DNA of 64,000 nt from Aspergillus flavus (Eukaryota; Ascomycota; Eurotiomycetes; Eurotiales; Aspergillaceae). The translations under genes and the position numbers were made by a program. Each line of letters begins with the position of its first letter. Position 1 is the stretch's first letter. The stretch covers positions 2,542,001 through 2,606,000 of the forward strand of contig NC_092404.1 in NCBI RefSeq assembly GCF_009017415.1, written 5' to 3'. The notes under the pieces are model-generated. The model ran no database searches, had not been told where the DNA came from, and saw only the letters and a list, made by a program, of their open reading frames with translations. Below are positions 52,366-64,000 of this stretch, piece after piece.

Positions 52366-52793
52366 TACTATAGACCCTTGTCTAGCGCACCTTATTGAAG
52401 GCAGATATATAAGACAGAATAATAATAGAATAACAATAGCCAATTTCTAAATAAAAGATACCTAATAAATTATTTATTTAGTAGTTATTTAGAAAGGATT
52501 ATAAATATTAATATTAGTTACTATAATAAAATTATATATATTATAGTAGTAATATAACTAAATATATAAATAATATAATAAATTTATAGTATTAATAAAT
52601 TTATAGTATTAATAAATTTATAGTATTAATAAAATAGAGTATATTATTAATATAAAAAATTATAATAATAATAGAATAAATAAATATATATAAAAATATT
52701 TATTTTATATATTTAATTTAGGTTTTTAGATTTAAATTTAGTATTAATAATAGTTTTATAGTAACTTCTATTTTATTAAAACTATAATCTATA
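52366..52793. repeat. A2 left LTR, with internal deletions
   Basis: It matches the right LTR from the element end to about 52793, where homology is lost, and lacks an inner stretch of about 110 bp. It contains a local tandem triplication of an 18-bp unit (AATTTATAGTATTAATAA) at about 52573-52631. Confidence 0.7.
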
Positions 52794-55700
52794 TAAATTA
52801 AATTATATTTAAATTTAAAATATTAATAATATATTTTTTTAGTTATCTAATAGTAAAAAGATTTTAATTAAAAATATTCTACCGGTAAAAATTAATTTTA
52901 AAAATAAAAAATCTATAAAAAAATAATTAAAATAAATAAAGACTATAATTATTTAGCTTATTAATAATATTAAAAAAAAATTAAAGAATTAAAATTACTA
53001 AAGTATAGTTTAGAGAAATTAAAAAAATTTAGAAAAAATATAAAAATTATATTATTTAATTTAATAGTTAAATTAGAGTAGTAATATTTAAAAATATAAT
53101 TCAAAAAGTAAAATTATTAAAAGGTAAATTTTTTAATAAGGTTTATTTGAAATAATAAATAATTTTAATATAAATAAATATATATATTTATATAAATAGA
53201 AAAAATATTATTAATAAAATTAAGAAAATTATTTTTATATTTATTTATTTATATAGAATAATATAGAACTAGTTTAAGTTATATTTTTGAAAATATTATA
53301 AAATTATATTAAATAAATAGTTAAATATTATATAGAAATTATTTATTAATTTAAAAAATTTATATAAATATTTTAAATAGACTTTTAAAAATATTAATAT
53401 TAAAATAATAGTTAAATATAAATTAAAATAATTATATTAATAAAATAGTATATTAATCTATATAATAAAACTTTAGTAAATTTTATTAGAAATAGATTAA
53501 AATAAAAAATCTATATATTAATCTTTATTAATAATTTTAAAAAATATATAAAAAATTAATTTATATAAATTATTAGATTATTAATATTTAATAAAATAAT
53601 TAATTTTATTATTAAAAGAAATAATTGTTATTATAGATAATTATTATTATAAATAATTTATAGAAAAATAAAATAATAAAGTCTAAAAAAAAATAATATT
53701 AATAAAAATAATAAGTAAAAATATATAGATACTAAATATAATAATTATTATAGATTAAAATCTATAGAATTAAATATTATTAAAAAATATTTTTTAAAAG
53801 AAAAAAGAATATTAAAAATATCAAAAATTTTATTATATTTATAAAAAAATAGAATATATATTAAAAGATTATTAATAAAAAAAATAATTATTAATTAATT
53901 AAAAATTATAGTAAATAAATACTATAAAAAATAAAATAAAATTATTAAAAAAATAAGATTTATATAATTTAATACTAAGATAAAAGTTAATAAATTATAT
54001 AATAAAACTAAAAAAATTTACTATATTATTAGAATTAAAAATCTAACTATAAATAAAATTAATAGAAAAATTAAAGTAATATAATTTAATATTAATATAA
54101 ATTTATTAATAAAAAATATAGAGTAGTATAAAAAAATAAATCTAATAATAATAATTAAATTATATAGTTATATATTAATTAAAACTAAAATAATTTATAG
54201 AATACTATAGAATAATAATATAATTAATTTAATAAAAATTAAATTAATAAATTAATTAATTAAATAAATAATAAAATTAATAGATTTAAATAAATTAATA
54301 ATAAATTGTAATATAAAATTATTATAAAATTAATTAAAATATATATAAAACATATATTAATCTATAAAATAAATAGTTTTAATAATATTAATTAATATAA
54401 TAAATCTATTTTAAATATTAATTAATTAAATTAAGTTTTAATTGAAATTAATCCTTTAAATAAAATATAATATTTAATAAACTAGCTATAATTCTATTAT
54501 AGAGAAATCTTTTAAAATATTTAAAATATTAAAAAATTTTTAAAATAAAAATAAAAATATATATTAATAAATTATAATATTTATTAATATATTATAAAAA
54601 ATAATATTATAAAAATAAAAAATACTAGTATTTAAATTATATTAAATATAGTAAATTAAAATTAAATTATTATAAAAATAAAAGATTTTTATTTATTAAA
54701 ATAATAATATAATTAATAAAATTAGATATAAATAAAATAGAAAGTTTTTAGAATTATTTGAAATATTATTAAAATAATATTTATATTAGAATTATAAATA
54801 TCAAAACTTAAATATTAAAAATTACAATAAATATTATTAATAATATAATAAATATTTATTTATATATAAAATAAATAGTATAAATAAATATAAATATTAT
54901 AGAAAATTTTACTTTATTAATTTAAATAGAATAAAAAAAGATATAAAAAAATATAAATATTATTACTATATAATAAAAGTAATATATAATTATTATTTTT
55001 AAATAATATATTTTAATAATAATTATATATATTATTATATTTAGAAATAAATAATATATTTTTAGCTATAGAATAATATAAATTAAAAAATATTTATTAT
55101 AATTAAATAAAATAAATATATTATTATAATTATTACTATTAATAAAAAACTAATATAAATAATAATAGATTTTAAAAATGATAAATAATTTTATATTACT
55201 AAAATATTAAAAAAATATAAAGATTAAAAAATAATAAAAAAAATTAAATCTTTATTTAAACTAAATAATTAAAAATTAGAAATTAATTAAATTTTAAAAT
55301 AATATCTATTACTATAATTATAAAATAATATATTAAAAATAAATATAATATAGGATTAAAGATTTATAATTTAAAAATTATAATTTAATAATAAATTAAA
55401 AGTAATAGATATTTTATTTAAATAATTACTATTATTTAAAAAAATTATATATAAAGTATAATATTTATATTTTTATTAATAAATATATTAATAGTAAAAG
55501 AATTACATAGTATAATTAAAATATTATAAAAAGAAATTCTATAAAAAAAATAATTATAGTAATAATTTAATATTTAAAAAAAATAGTTAGCTAAATTAAT
55601 AGAATAGATATTTATTAATAAATAAAAATAACTAAAAATTATAATATTAAAAAATAAATTAAAGAAAAAGAGTATTTTTTATTAAAAATAAATTAAATAT

Positions 55701-58700
55701 TATTAAAGTTAAATAATAATTTTTAAATATTTTTAAATTTTTAAAAATTAATAATTAATTTTATAGAATAGCTAAATTTATTTAAAAAATATTAAAGATT
55801 TTAAAAACTATTTAAATAGTTATAAATAAATAAATTATTAAAGTATAGATTATATAATTATATTATTTTTATTTAAAAAAAAATAATATATAAATAAATT
55901 CATTTGATATTAAAAAAAATTATAAATTTTAAAAAAATATATTAAAAATAGATTTAAAAAAAAATAAATTTAATTATTAAAAAATTTAATAGAATATAAT
56001 ATATTATTTATATTTAAAAAATATTATAGAAATATAAAATAAAATAAAAAAATAAAATAATTTATAAAATTTAATATTATAGATATATATTATTATTTTA
56101 GAAATATAAAAAATAAAGAATAAAAAATTATATTTTAAATAAAATATAGATATTGTAAATATTTAGTTATATTTTTTGAATTTATTAATATATTAATATT
56201 ATTTTAGAGATTTATTAATAAAATTTAAAAAAAGATTTTTAATATATTTATTATTATATATTTAAATAATATTTTAATTTTTTTATATAATTTTAAAGAA
56301 TATATTTAATATATTTAAATAGTTTTAAAAAAACTATAGAAAATAGAAATATAATTAAAATTAAAAAAATATAAATTTTATATTTAATAAATTAAATTTT
56401 TAAAATATTAGATATTTATTAAAAAAATATAAACTAAAAAAAATAAAAATTATTTAAAAATAATTAAAATTAATTAATTTTAAAAAATTATAATAATTTA
56501 TTAAATTATAAATTATTATTAAAAATTTATTAATTAATATATATATAAATTAATATTATTTTTTAATTTGTAAAAAATTAAAATAATAGAAATAGATAAC
56601 TAAATATTAAAATATATTTAATAAAATAAAAAAAATAATTATTATTATACTAATTTTAGTATAGTATAATTTAATTAAATAAATTATTATTAAAATTAAT
56701 ATATTTAATTATATAATTAATATATAAATAGTATAAATAGAATTAAATAAAAAACTATAATTAATAATATTTAAATTTAGAAAATTAATTTAGATAAAAT
56801 TAAATTATAATAATTATAATAAAGAATTATTAACTATACTATTAATATTTAAAAATTAAAAAATAATTAAATAAATATTTTAAGCTAAAGATTTAATTAT
56901 AAAATTAAAAAAATAATAATTAAAACTATAATATTAAGATAGTATAAAAATAGATTAATTAAATATAATAACTAGATATTTATAATAATAATTATAGAAA
57001 TTAAAAGGTTTATTTAATATTTTATTATAAACATAAATAAAAAAATAAAGCATTTATATAGAAATTTAAAATATATAATAATTTATTTATTAAAAAGAAT
57101 AAAATTATATATTATTAAAATTTTATTTAAATTTTTTAGAAATTATAGAATTTAATTATTTAAAAATATTATAATAATTTAATATAAAAATATTTTAAAA
57201 TTAAAAAAAAATATTAAAATAAATTATAAAAAACTATTATTTTTTAAATAAAACAAAATAAATTAAAAAATATATTAAAAAATATAAAATATATATTAAA
57301 AATAAATTAATATAATATAAACTATATAGATTTATATAATTATTAAATATATTTTTAAAATTTTAGAAATAGATTATAATTAATTTTATAAAATTATTAT
57401 TTAAATTGGAAAAATAAAATATAATAATAATATTAATAGATTAATTTATTAAATATATTTATTTATTAATTCTATTTTTATTTATTATAAAATATTAAAA
57501 GAATTATATATAATAATATAGAATATTTTATAATAAAAATAATATTTTTTTATATCAACTATAGATATTATATTAAAATAGCAATAAAATTAAAAAATAG
57601 ATATTTTATTATAGAGAAAGCTATTAAAATTATAAAAAAATTAAAAAATTTATATAATGAATTATTTTTAAATATTAAGTGTTTTAATTATTATATAATA
57701 ATATACTATAATTAATACTATAAAGAAAGATCTTTTTTTTTAAAAAAATATATTTTTATTTTATAAAAATATTAAAATAAAATAACTAAGTTTAAAATTA
57801 AATTATTAAAAAGTTAAACTATTTAAAATTAAAAAATAAATTAGTAATATTAATTATTAACTAAAATTATTAGATTTAAAAAATAAAATATATTCTATAT
57901 TCTATATTTTATTATTAAAATTTATATTAGAAAATACTAAAATTATTAAAAATATTAAATTTAATAAAGAGAGAATAAAATATAAAATTAAAAAGATACT
58001 AAAATATAAGTAAATTAATAGAAAATTATACTATTTAATAAAGTAGAAAAATTATAATTTTTTAAAATTTTATAGAAATTTATGAAAAATTTAATAGACT
58101 ATTATTAAGTAGTTTAATAATATTACTAGTAAAAGAATTAAAATTTATTTAAAAAAAATTATTTATTAGCTAAGTTAAACTAGAATTTAATCTAAAAATT
58201 ATAATTAATTAAATATTACTATTTAAAAATATATTAGTTTTAAAATAGAAAACTATAGTTTTCTAATAATATATTTTTTTTATATTTTATATTTTTTTTT
58301 ATTTTTAATATTTAAGTTTTTTAATTTTTTTAATTTTTTAAATATTATATATAATAAAATTATCTATATATTTTTATAATAATTATTTGTATTTCTATAA
58401 CTAAAGAAATTTTATTAAAATAATTTTTTTTAATAATATTTAAGGCTTTTATAAACTATTTTTATTTAGTATTAAAAAAAGATTTAAATATTTTATAAAA
58501 ATATTATTTATTTTTATATATTTATTATAATAATTAGAATTTTTAGATTTAATATAAAAATAATAAAGATAAATATAATTTTTATAAAAGAATATTATTT
58601 AAAATCTTTTATTTTTAATTTATTAATAGAGCTTAGATTTATAAATATAATTAAAAAATATAATTAAAATATAGATGAAAAAAGATTAAAAATAGATATT

Positions 58701-58760
58701 TTTTATGTAAATAAAATTATAATTTTATATTTTTAAGAATAAAAATTAAAAAAAAAATAA

Positions 58761-59451
58761 TATTATAGATTTTTATTTAGTATATTTTATTAAAAATAAA
58801 TATATAAAATGGAATAATAATAGAATAATAATAGTTAATTTTTCACTAAAAGATATTTAATAAATTATTTATTTAGTAGTTATTTAGAAAGAGCTATAAA
58901 TATTAATACTAGTTATTATAATAAAATTATATATATTATAATAATAATATAATTAAATATATTAATAATATAATAAATTTATAGTATTAATAAAATATAA
59001 TATATTAATAATATAATAAATTTATAGTATTAATAAAATATAATATATTATTAATATAAGAAATTATAGTAGTAATATAATAAATAAAAATATATAAAAA
59101 TATTTATTTTATATATTTAGTTTAGTTTTTTATAATTAATATATATTATTCTTATAGAAATTATTTTTTAATAGTAAAACTAGTTTTAATTTATTTATAC
59201 TTTTCTAATTATTAAATATATATATTTAATAGATCTAGTTTTTTAAATTTAAGTCTAGTATTAATAGTAGTTCTATATTAACTATATCTCTATAATAATA
59301 ATAATTTAATATTAATGATAATTCTATAGTAATTTCTATTTTACTAAAACTATAATCTAATAATAATAGAAGTTAAGAAATAACTTTAAATTAGTAACCC
59401 TTAAAATATAGTCTATCAATTAGTCTTAATAACAAAGCCCCAGGCGTAACA
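58761..59451. repeat. A2 right LTR
   Basis: This LTR is 691 bp. The inner end (TATTATAGATTTTT) is heavily mutated. The outer end (AACAAAGCCCCAGGCGTAACA, reverse of the A1 start) is nearly intact. The same 18-bp unit seen in the left LTR occurs twice near 58974-59036. Confidence 0.82.
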
Positions 59452-62194
59452 ATAATAATATCTTAGTATTAATAATAGATATAGAGTAATATATTAAATA
59501 AAATAATAAATAGAATATAATAATATAAATAAATATAGTAAAGGAAAAGATACAGAATACTAAATAAAATAATAAATAAAATATAATAAATAGAAATAGA
59601 TATAGTAAAGTAAAAGATATATATTAATATTAATTAATTACTAAGTTTTTAATATTAATTTTTATATTTTTTAAATTTTTTATATAGTTTATTAAGCTTA
59701 CACTTTTTATTTTATTTAACTCTATCTTAAGAATTAATTTTTATATTATATAATAATCTTTTAATAAAGCTTAATATTTTTAATAATTAATTATATAATA
59801 TTAATTTAGTTTAATTAAATTATTATTAGATTTTAAAAAGTTTATTTATAAAATATATAAAAATAATTATTATACTTTTTTTATACTAGATATAATTTAA
59901 TTAAATAAAAATAATTAATATTAATTATTTTATTTTATATTAAAAATAATACTATTTTATATATAATTAAAAAAAATAACTATTAAAAAAATCTTTAATT
60001 ATATATTTTTTAATTATTAATTAAATTTATTTTCAAGATATTATATAATAATAATAATTATTAAGATTTAAATAAATATTTAATAACTATAGATAAATTA
60101 ATTATATATTAAAAAAGAAAGCTACTATATATATATATTATAAAGTATTTAATCTATTTATTTAATATAATATATTGTTATATATTTTATAATTTATTTT
60201 AATTTAGATTAATACTATTAATTCTATTTTATATTATAATAATAGATTTTATAGTAAATCTATTTATTAATTAATAATGATTTAATTAGTTATTTATTAT
60301 TTATAAAAAGTTTATAAAATAAAATAAATTGATATTAAAAAATATAATATAATTTATATAATAATAAAAAATTAAAACTAGTATATTTTTTCATACTATA
60401 ATTAAATAGTTTTTATATATTTTATAATAAATAAAGATTTTAAATTTATTAATAGATTTTTAAAAAAGAATTATTTATTAAACTAAAGATTAAATAGCTA
60501 TATAATATTATATACTATTTATAAATAAGTAAATAATTTAAATATTTATTTAAATTACTATTTAAAGTAAAGTCTTAATAATTATAAAGTTTAATAAAAA
60601 TAGATAAAAAGAATATTTATATTTATTAAAATTTAAATAAAAATAATTTATAATTAATTTTATAGAATAATTAAATTTAATATTAATAATTAAATATATC
60701 TATATTTGTATCAAAACTATTATTTTTCAATTAGAAAAAAATTAATAAAATTTATATAATAATATATTAGTATTTTTATTATTTTTAAATAAATAGCATA
60801 GCTAGTATATAGAATAGATAATTTTTATTATATAATTAAAATTAACTATTATAGATTTATATAATTAATAATTCATTTAATTTTTATAAATAATTAATAA
60901 ATATATTTAATATTTTGAAAAATCTAAAATATCTATTATTAAATATTTACTTATATAAAAAGACTATAGTATAGAAAATAATTAATAAATATAAACAAAT
61001 ATTATTAATAGATCTTTTTAATATATAAAATTAAAAAAATAGTTTATTAATACTATAAATAATTATAGATTATTTTTATAAAGATTTTTCTATTTATCTT
61101 ATTTTTTTTTATTTTATACCTTATTTATTTTATTTTATTAGATCTTTTTATTAATTAGTTTATTTTTATATTTATTTCATTATATTTTTTATTATTAATT
61201 ATTTTATTTTTCTTTAACTTAATTATATCTATTTTTTTAAAATATCATTTATTTTATAATATATTTATAGTTTCTTTTTTTATAATTATTAATTATTTTA
61301 CTATTTTTTATTATATTAATATAATTATTTAATAACTATTTTTTATATTTACTATATTATAATACAATATTATATTAATCTTAGTATAATTAAAATTAAA
61401 TTAATAAAATAAATAGTAAATAAATAATATTTAATTATATATTAAAAAAATATAAGATTATAAATTATTTATTATTAACTAAATATTAAATTTATATAAT
61501 CTAAATATATTGATTTTATTTAATAAATATTAAATATTTATTAATATAACTTAAAATCTATTATTATTTAATAATTAATTTATTGTAATAATACTAGATT
61601 TATTAATAATACTAGATTGATTAATAAAATAAAAATATACTATTATTTCTATAGTTTTAATAATAATAGCGATATTTAATTAAATAGATTATTTTAAAAT
61701 AATCTAATTATTATAATAAAAGACAGATACTATTAATTAATAATATATTATAAATACTATATATTTTTTTAAAAAAAATATTTAATTATATTTTATTTAT
61801 ATTTAATAAATATAAATACTAGAGATATTTTAATATAAAATATTTTTACTTTTAAAATAGATAATTTATTATTTAATAAAAATATTATTCAAATAATATT
61901 TATTTATTTTTTACTATTAATTATTAATTTATAATTTAATTTTATTTAATAATAAAAATATTTAGTTTATTATAGTAAAGCTCTAGAAATAAATTAATAT
62001 TTATTTATAATATAATTTTAATAATTTCTATAAATTTCTATTTTTTTTATATAATATTTTTTTATAATTCTACTATTTTTTATTTTAATTTCTATTATAT
62101 ATTTAATTCTTACTATTATTATATAGTCTATTAATATATTAATTGTAGATTTTTTGATAATAATATAATTATTAATAATCTTTATATTAACATA
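59452..62194. other. AT-rich DNA between A2 and the DNA transposon
   Basis: No element or gene was resolved. An imperfect tandem duplication of about 67-72 bp lies at about 59482-59620 (units start near 59482 and 59554; shared core TAAATAAAATAATAAATA and TATAGTAAAG). Confidence 0.55.
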
Positions 62195-63957
62195 ATTGGT
62201 AAGTGAGCGGTCACTGCAACTGAGTAGCTACACGCGTAGGAACTTTACATATCTATCTTTTTAAAGCTATTTAACTACCAGCCATATCACTAAAAATACC
62301 TAAATTATTAAAATCTTAGATAGAATGGAAAGACAGGGTCTTATTAATTATGTTAGCTATTAAAAAATATAAAATTACTATTACTTATAAAATATTCTAT
62401 ATTTTTAATATATTTTATATAATATTTTAAAAATGTCTAGTAAAGTATATATTTTAATTAAATATATATATAAATTATTATAAATCAACTACTAGTAAAA
62501 AGAAATTATTTAAAAAATAGATTCTATTACTAGATAAATATAAAGTATTGTCTTAGTCTATATATATATAAGAAATAGCTAATATTCTATTTTTAAAATA
62601 TAATACTATCTTTTTCTTTACTATTATAAAAAGGAAATAGATATATAGCTTTACTAGATATATATCTAAATTTAAATTTTATTTTATATATTACTATAAC
62701 TATTAATATACTAAAATAAAGAATCTTAAAATTTTAAATATTTAATTTAAAAGATAAATAAAATTACTTAGAAATATAGTATAACTCTAAATAATATATA
62801 TAATTTTAATAAAATAGAGTTTATAATAGATCTAATAGCTATAATTAAAATTATTACTAGATTTAGTATACTAGAGAAATTATTTTTATTATAGCTAAAA
62901 AACTAGAAATAGATTATTATTATAAAATATATTAATTTTAATAGATAGACTCTATTTTTTATATTATTTTTAAATATAAAATATATATAAAAATTTAGTA
63001 TAAAAATAATAAAATTTCTTTTAATTAAAAAATTAAGATTAGTTCTAATAGCTAAATAAATAATAAAATTAGTTTATATTAACTATAGAATTACTCTATA
63101 TCTTATACTACTAATTAATTTATAAAAAAATATTATTTATTTATTTTAAATAGCTATAATAGTTATTTAATATTTTAATTTAATTATTCTATATAAAGAT
63201 CTAATTAAATCTAAAATATATTATAAATTTGATTATATTAATAAATTTAATTTTTTAAAAATATATTTTTAAATATATATAAAGATCTTTATTAAAAGTA
63301 ATATTTGTAGTGTTTTTAAAGCTATTAGTCTAGTTTCTCTAAGGGCTAAATATATTCTTTTTTAAGTAATAATTTAATTTAAAATCTCTATATCTCTAGA
63401 TAGTAGATCTAGTAGTTAAAATAGTTTAATACTTAAAATATTCTATATAGTTAAATAATTATAAAAATTAGAATCTATACTTAAAAAACTAATTAAAGAT
63501 TAATCTTATAGTCTTAATTTATCTATTAAAATTAATTTAAATTAATTAATTAAAGATACTAAATAAGCTATAAATAATATAATAATATTAAAGTATTATT
63601 TAAAATAATATTAGATCGTATATAAAAAATAGCTTAAAAAATAAAAATACTCTACTAAATAGATTATTTTTAAAAAAGATATATTAATATCTAAAGTCTA
63701 AATCTTTATAGAGCGCTAAAATTAAATAAATAAAGCTATATAGATAAATAGATCTCTATTTATTAAATTAGCTTCTAGATATACTCTATTTAAATATTCG
63801 AATTCTAATATATAGAGTTATAAAATTATATACTACTTAAATTAATAGAACTATTTATTTTTATATAGAAGTCTAAATTTATAGTGTTTTAATTATTTTA
63901 AATTTCTATATAGCGGTTGTATGGCTGCTCGTTTGTAATAACTGCTCGCTTACCGAT
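62195..63957. mobile_element. DNA transposon with TA target duplication (Tc1/mariner, Fot1/pogo-like), degraded
   Basis: The element is 1763 bp. Left end ATTGGTAAGTGAGCGGTC and right end, read on the other strand, ATCGGTAAGCGAGCAGTT form terminal inverted repeats of about 40 bp whose differences are nearly all transitions. A TA dinucleotide flanks each side (62193-62194 and 63958-63959). Length, TA target and inverted repeats fit fungal Fot1/pogo elements, which usually carry one transposase of about 500-550 residues. Here the interior is AT-mutated and no transposase frame remains, so the class is inferred from the ends. Confidence 0.85.
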
Positions 63958-64000
63958 TATAGTAATTTAAAATAATTATTAATATTTTTTATATTTTTAA

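Larger units (their letters stand above)
52366..59451. mobile_element. LTR retrotransposon A2, inverted copy of A1, RIP-degraded
   Basis: The copy is 7086 bp, in inverted orientation to A1. The left end reads TACTATAGACCC (reverse complement of the A1 right end after transitions) and the right end reads CCCCAGGCGTAACA. It is flanked by a perfect 5-bp target duplication ATAAT (52361-52365 and 59452-59456). The interior aligns with A1 on the opposite strand near 53600-53900. No frame survives. Confidence 0.87.

Noticed and set aside
53000..58700. Reading gag or pol motifs in A2 to fix its coding strand
   Set aside because: Lysine- and isoleucine-rich translations arise from AT-rich DNA on any strand; no zinc knuckle, reverse transcriptase or integrase motif is certain.
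63895..64000. Telomere repeat at the right edge
   Set aside because: No TTAGGG arrays; the GC-richer bases are the end of the DNA transposon.

Overview
This window is nuclear DNA from a filamentous ascomycete (Pezizomycotina), most likely from the Eurotiomycetes/Eurotiales. The evidence is short introns (47-138 nt, one of 312 nt) with GT-AG borders, protein sequences of filamentous-ascomycete type (fimbrin, COP9 subunit 3, RS splicing factor, MIT and PXA-PX proteins), and a large AT-rich block carrying the footprint of repeat-induced point mutation (RIP). The species cannot be fixed from the sequence alone. Exon borders below were placed by hand from splice signals and reading frame.

Positions 1 to about 28,880 are ordinary, gene-rich DNA with eleven housekeeping-type genes. 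In order: an MIT-domain protein (minus, runs off the left edge); a PC4/Sub1 transcription coactivator (minus); a PXA-PX-sorting-nexin-C membrane protein (minus); a small hotdog-fold thioesterase (minus); a DDHD-family phospholipase (minus); fimbrin (plus); an RRM/RS splicing factor (minus); a mitochondrial carrier of the APS/PAPS type (plus); ribosomal protein eL18 (plus); gamma-glutamyl phosphate reductase, second step of proline synthesis (minus); and COP9 signalosome subunit 3 (plus). They do not form a pathway cluster. Their products serve membrane traffic and lipids (MIT, PXA-PX, DDHD), actin, splicing and translation, sulfur nucleotide transport, proline synthesis and protein turnover.

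From about 28,880 to the right edge (about 35 kb) GC falls abruptly, by eye to roughly 10-15%, and no intact reading frame survives. The block starts only about 200 bp after the COP9 subunit 3 stop codon, and a pure (ATT)45 microsatellite lies just inside it. It can still be parsed into mobile elements. LTR retrotransposon A1 (30617-37582) sits inside the LTR of an older element B1 (30521-30616 plus 37583-40729). B1 abuts a second, longer copy B2 (40730-47202). A solo LTR of another family lies at 47385-47695. A2, an inverted copy of A with a perfect 5-bp target duplication, occupies 52366-59451. A TA-flanked DNA transposon with about 40-bp terminal inverted repeats occupies 62195-63957. B1 also carries a 113-bp GC-richer insertion. 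Differences between copies are almost all C-to-T and G-to-A.

No clearly new biochemical system was found. The most interesting observations are the reconstructable nesting in the AT-rich block, the consistent sparing of the outer edges of its elements from mutation, a GC-AG intron and a 4-nt first coding exon in the eL18 gene, and two genes (DDHD lipase, RS factor) whose last intron, if retained, would swap the C-terminus.
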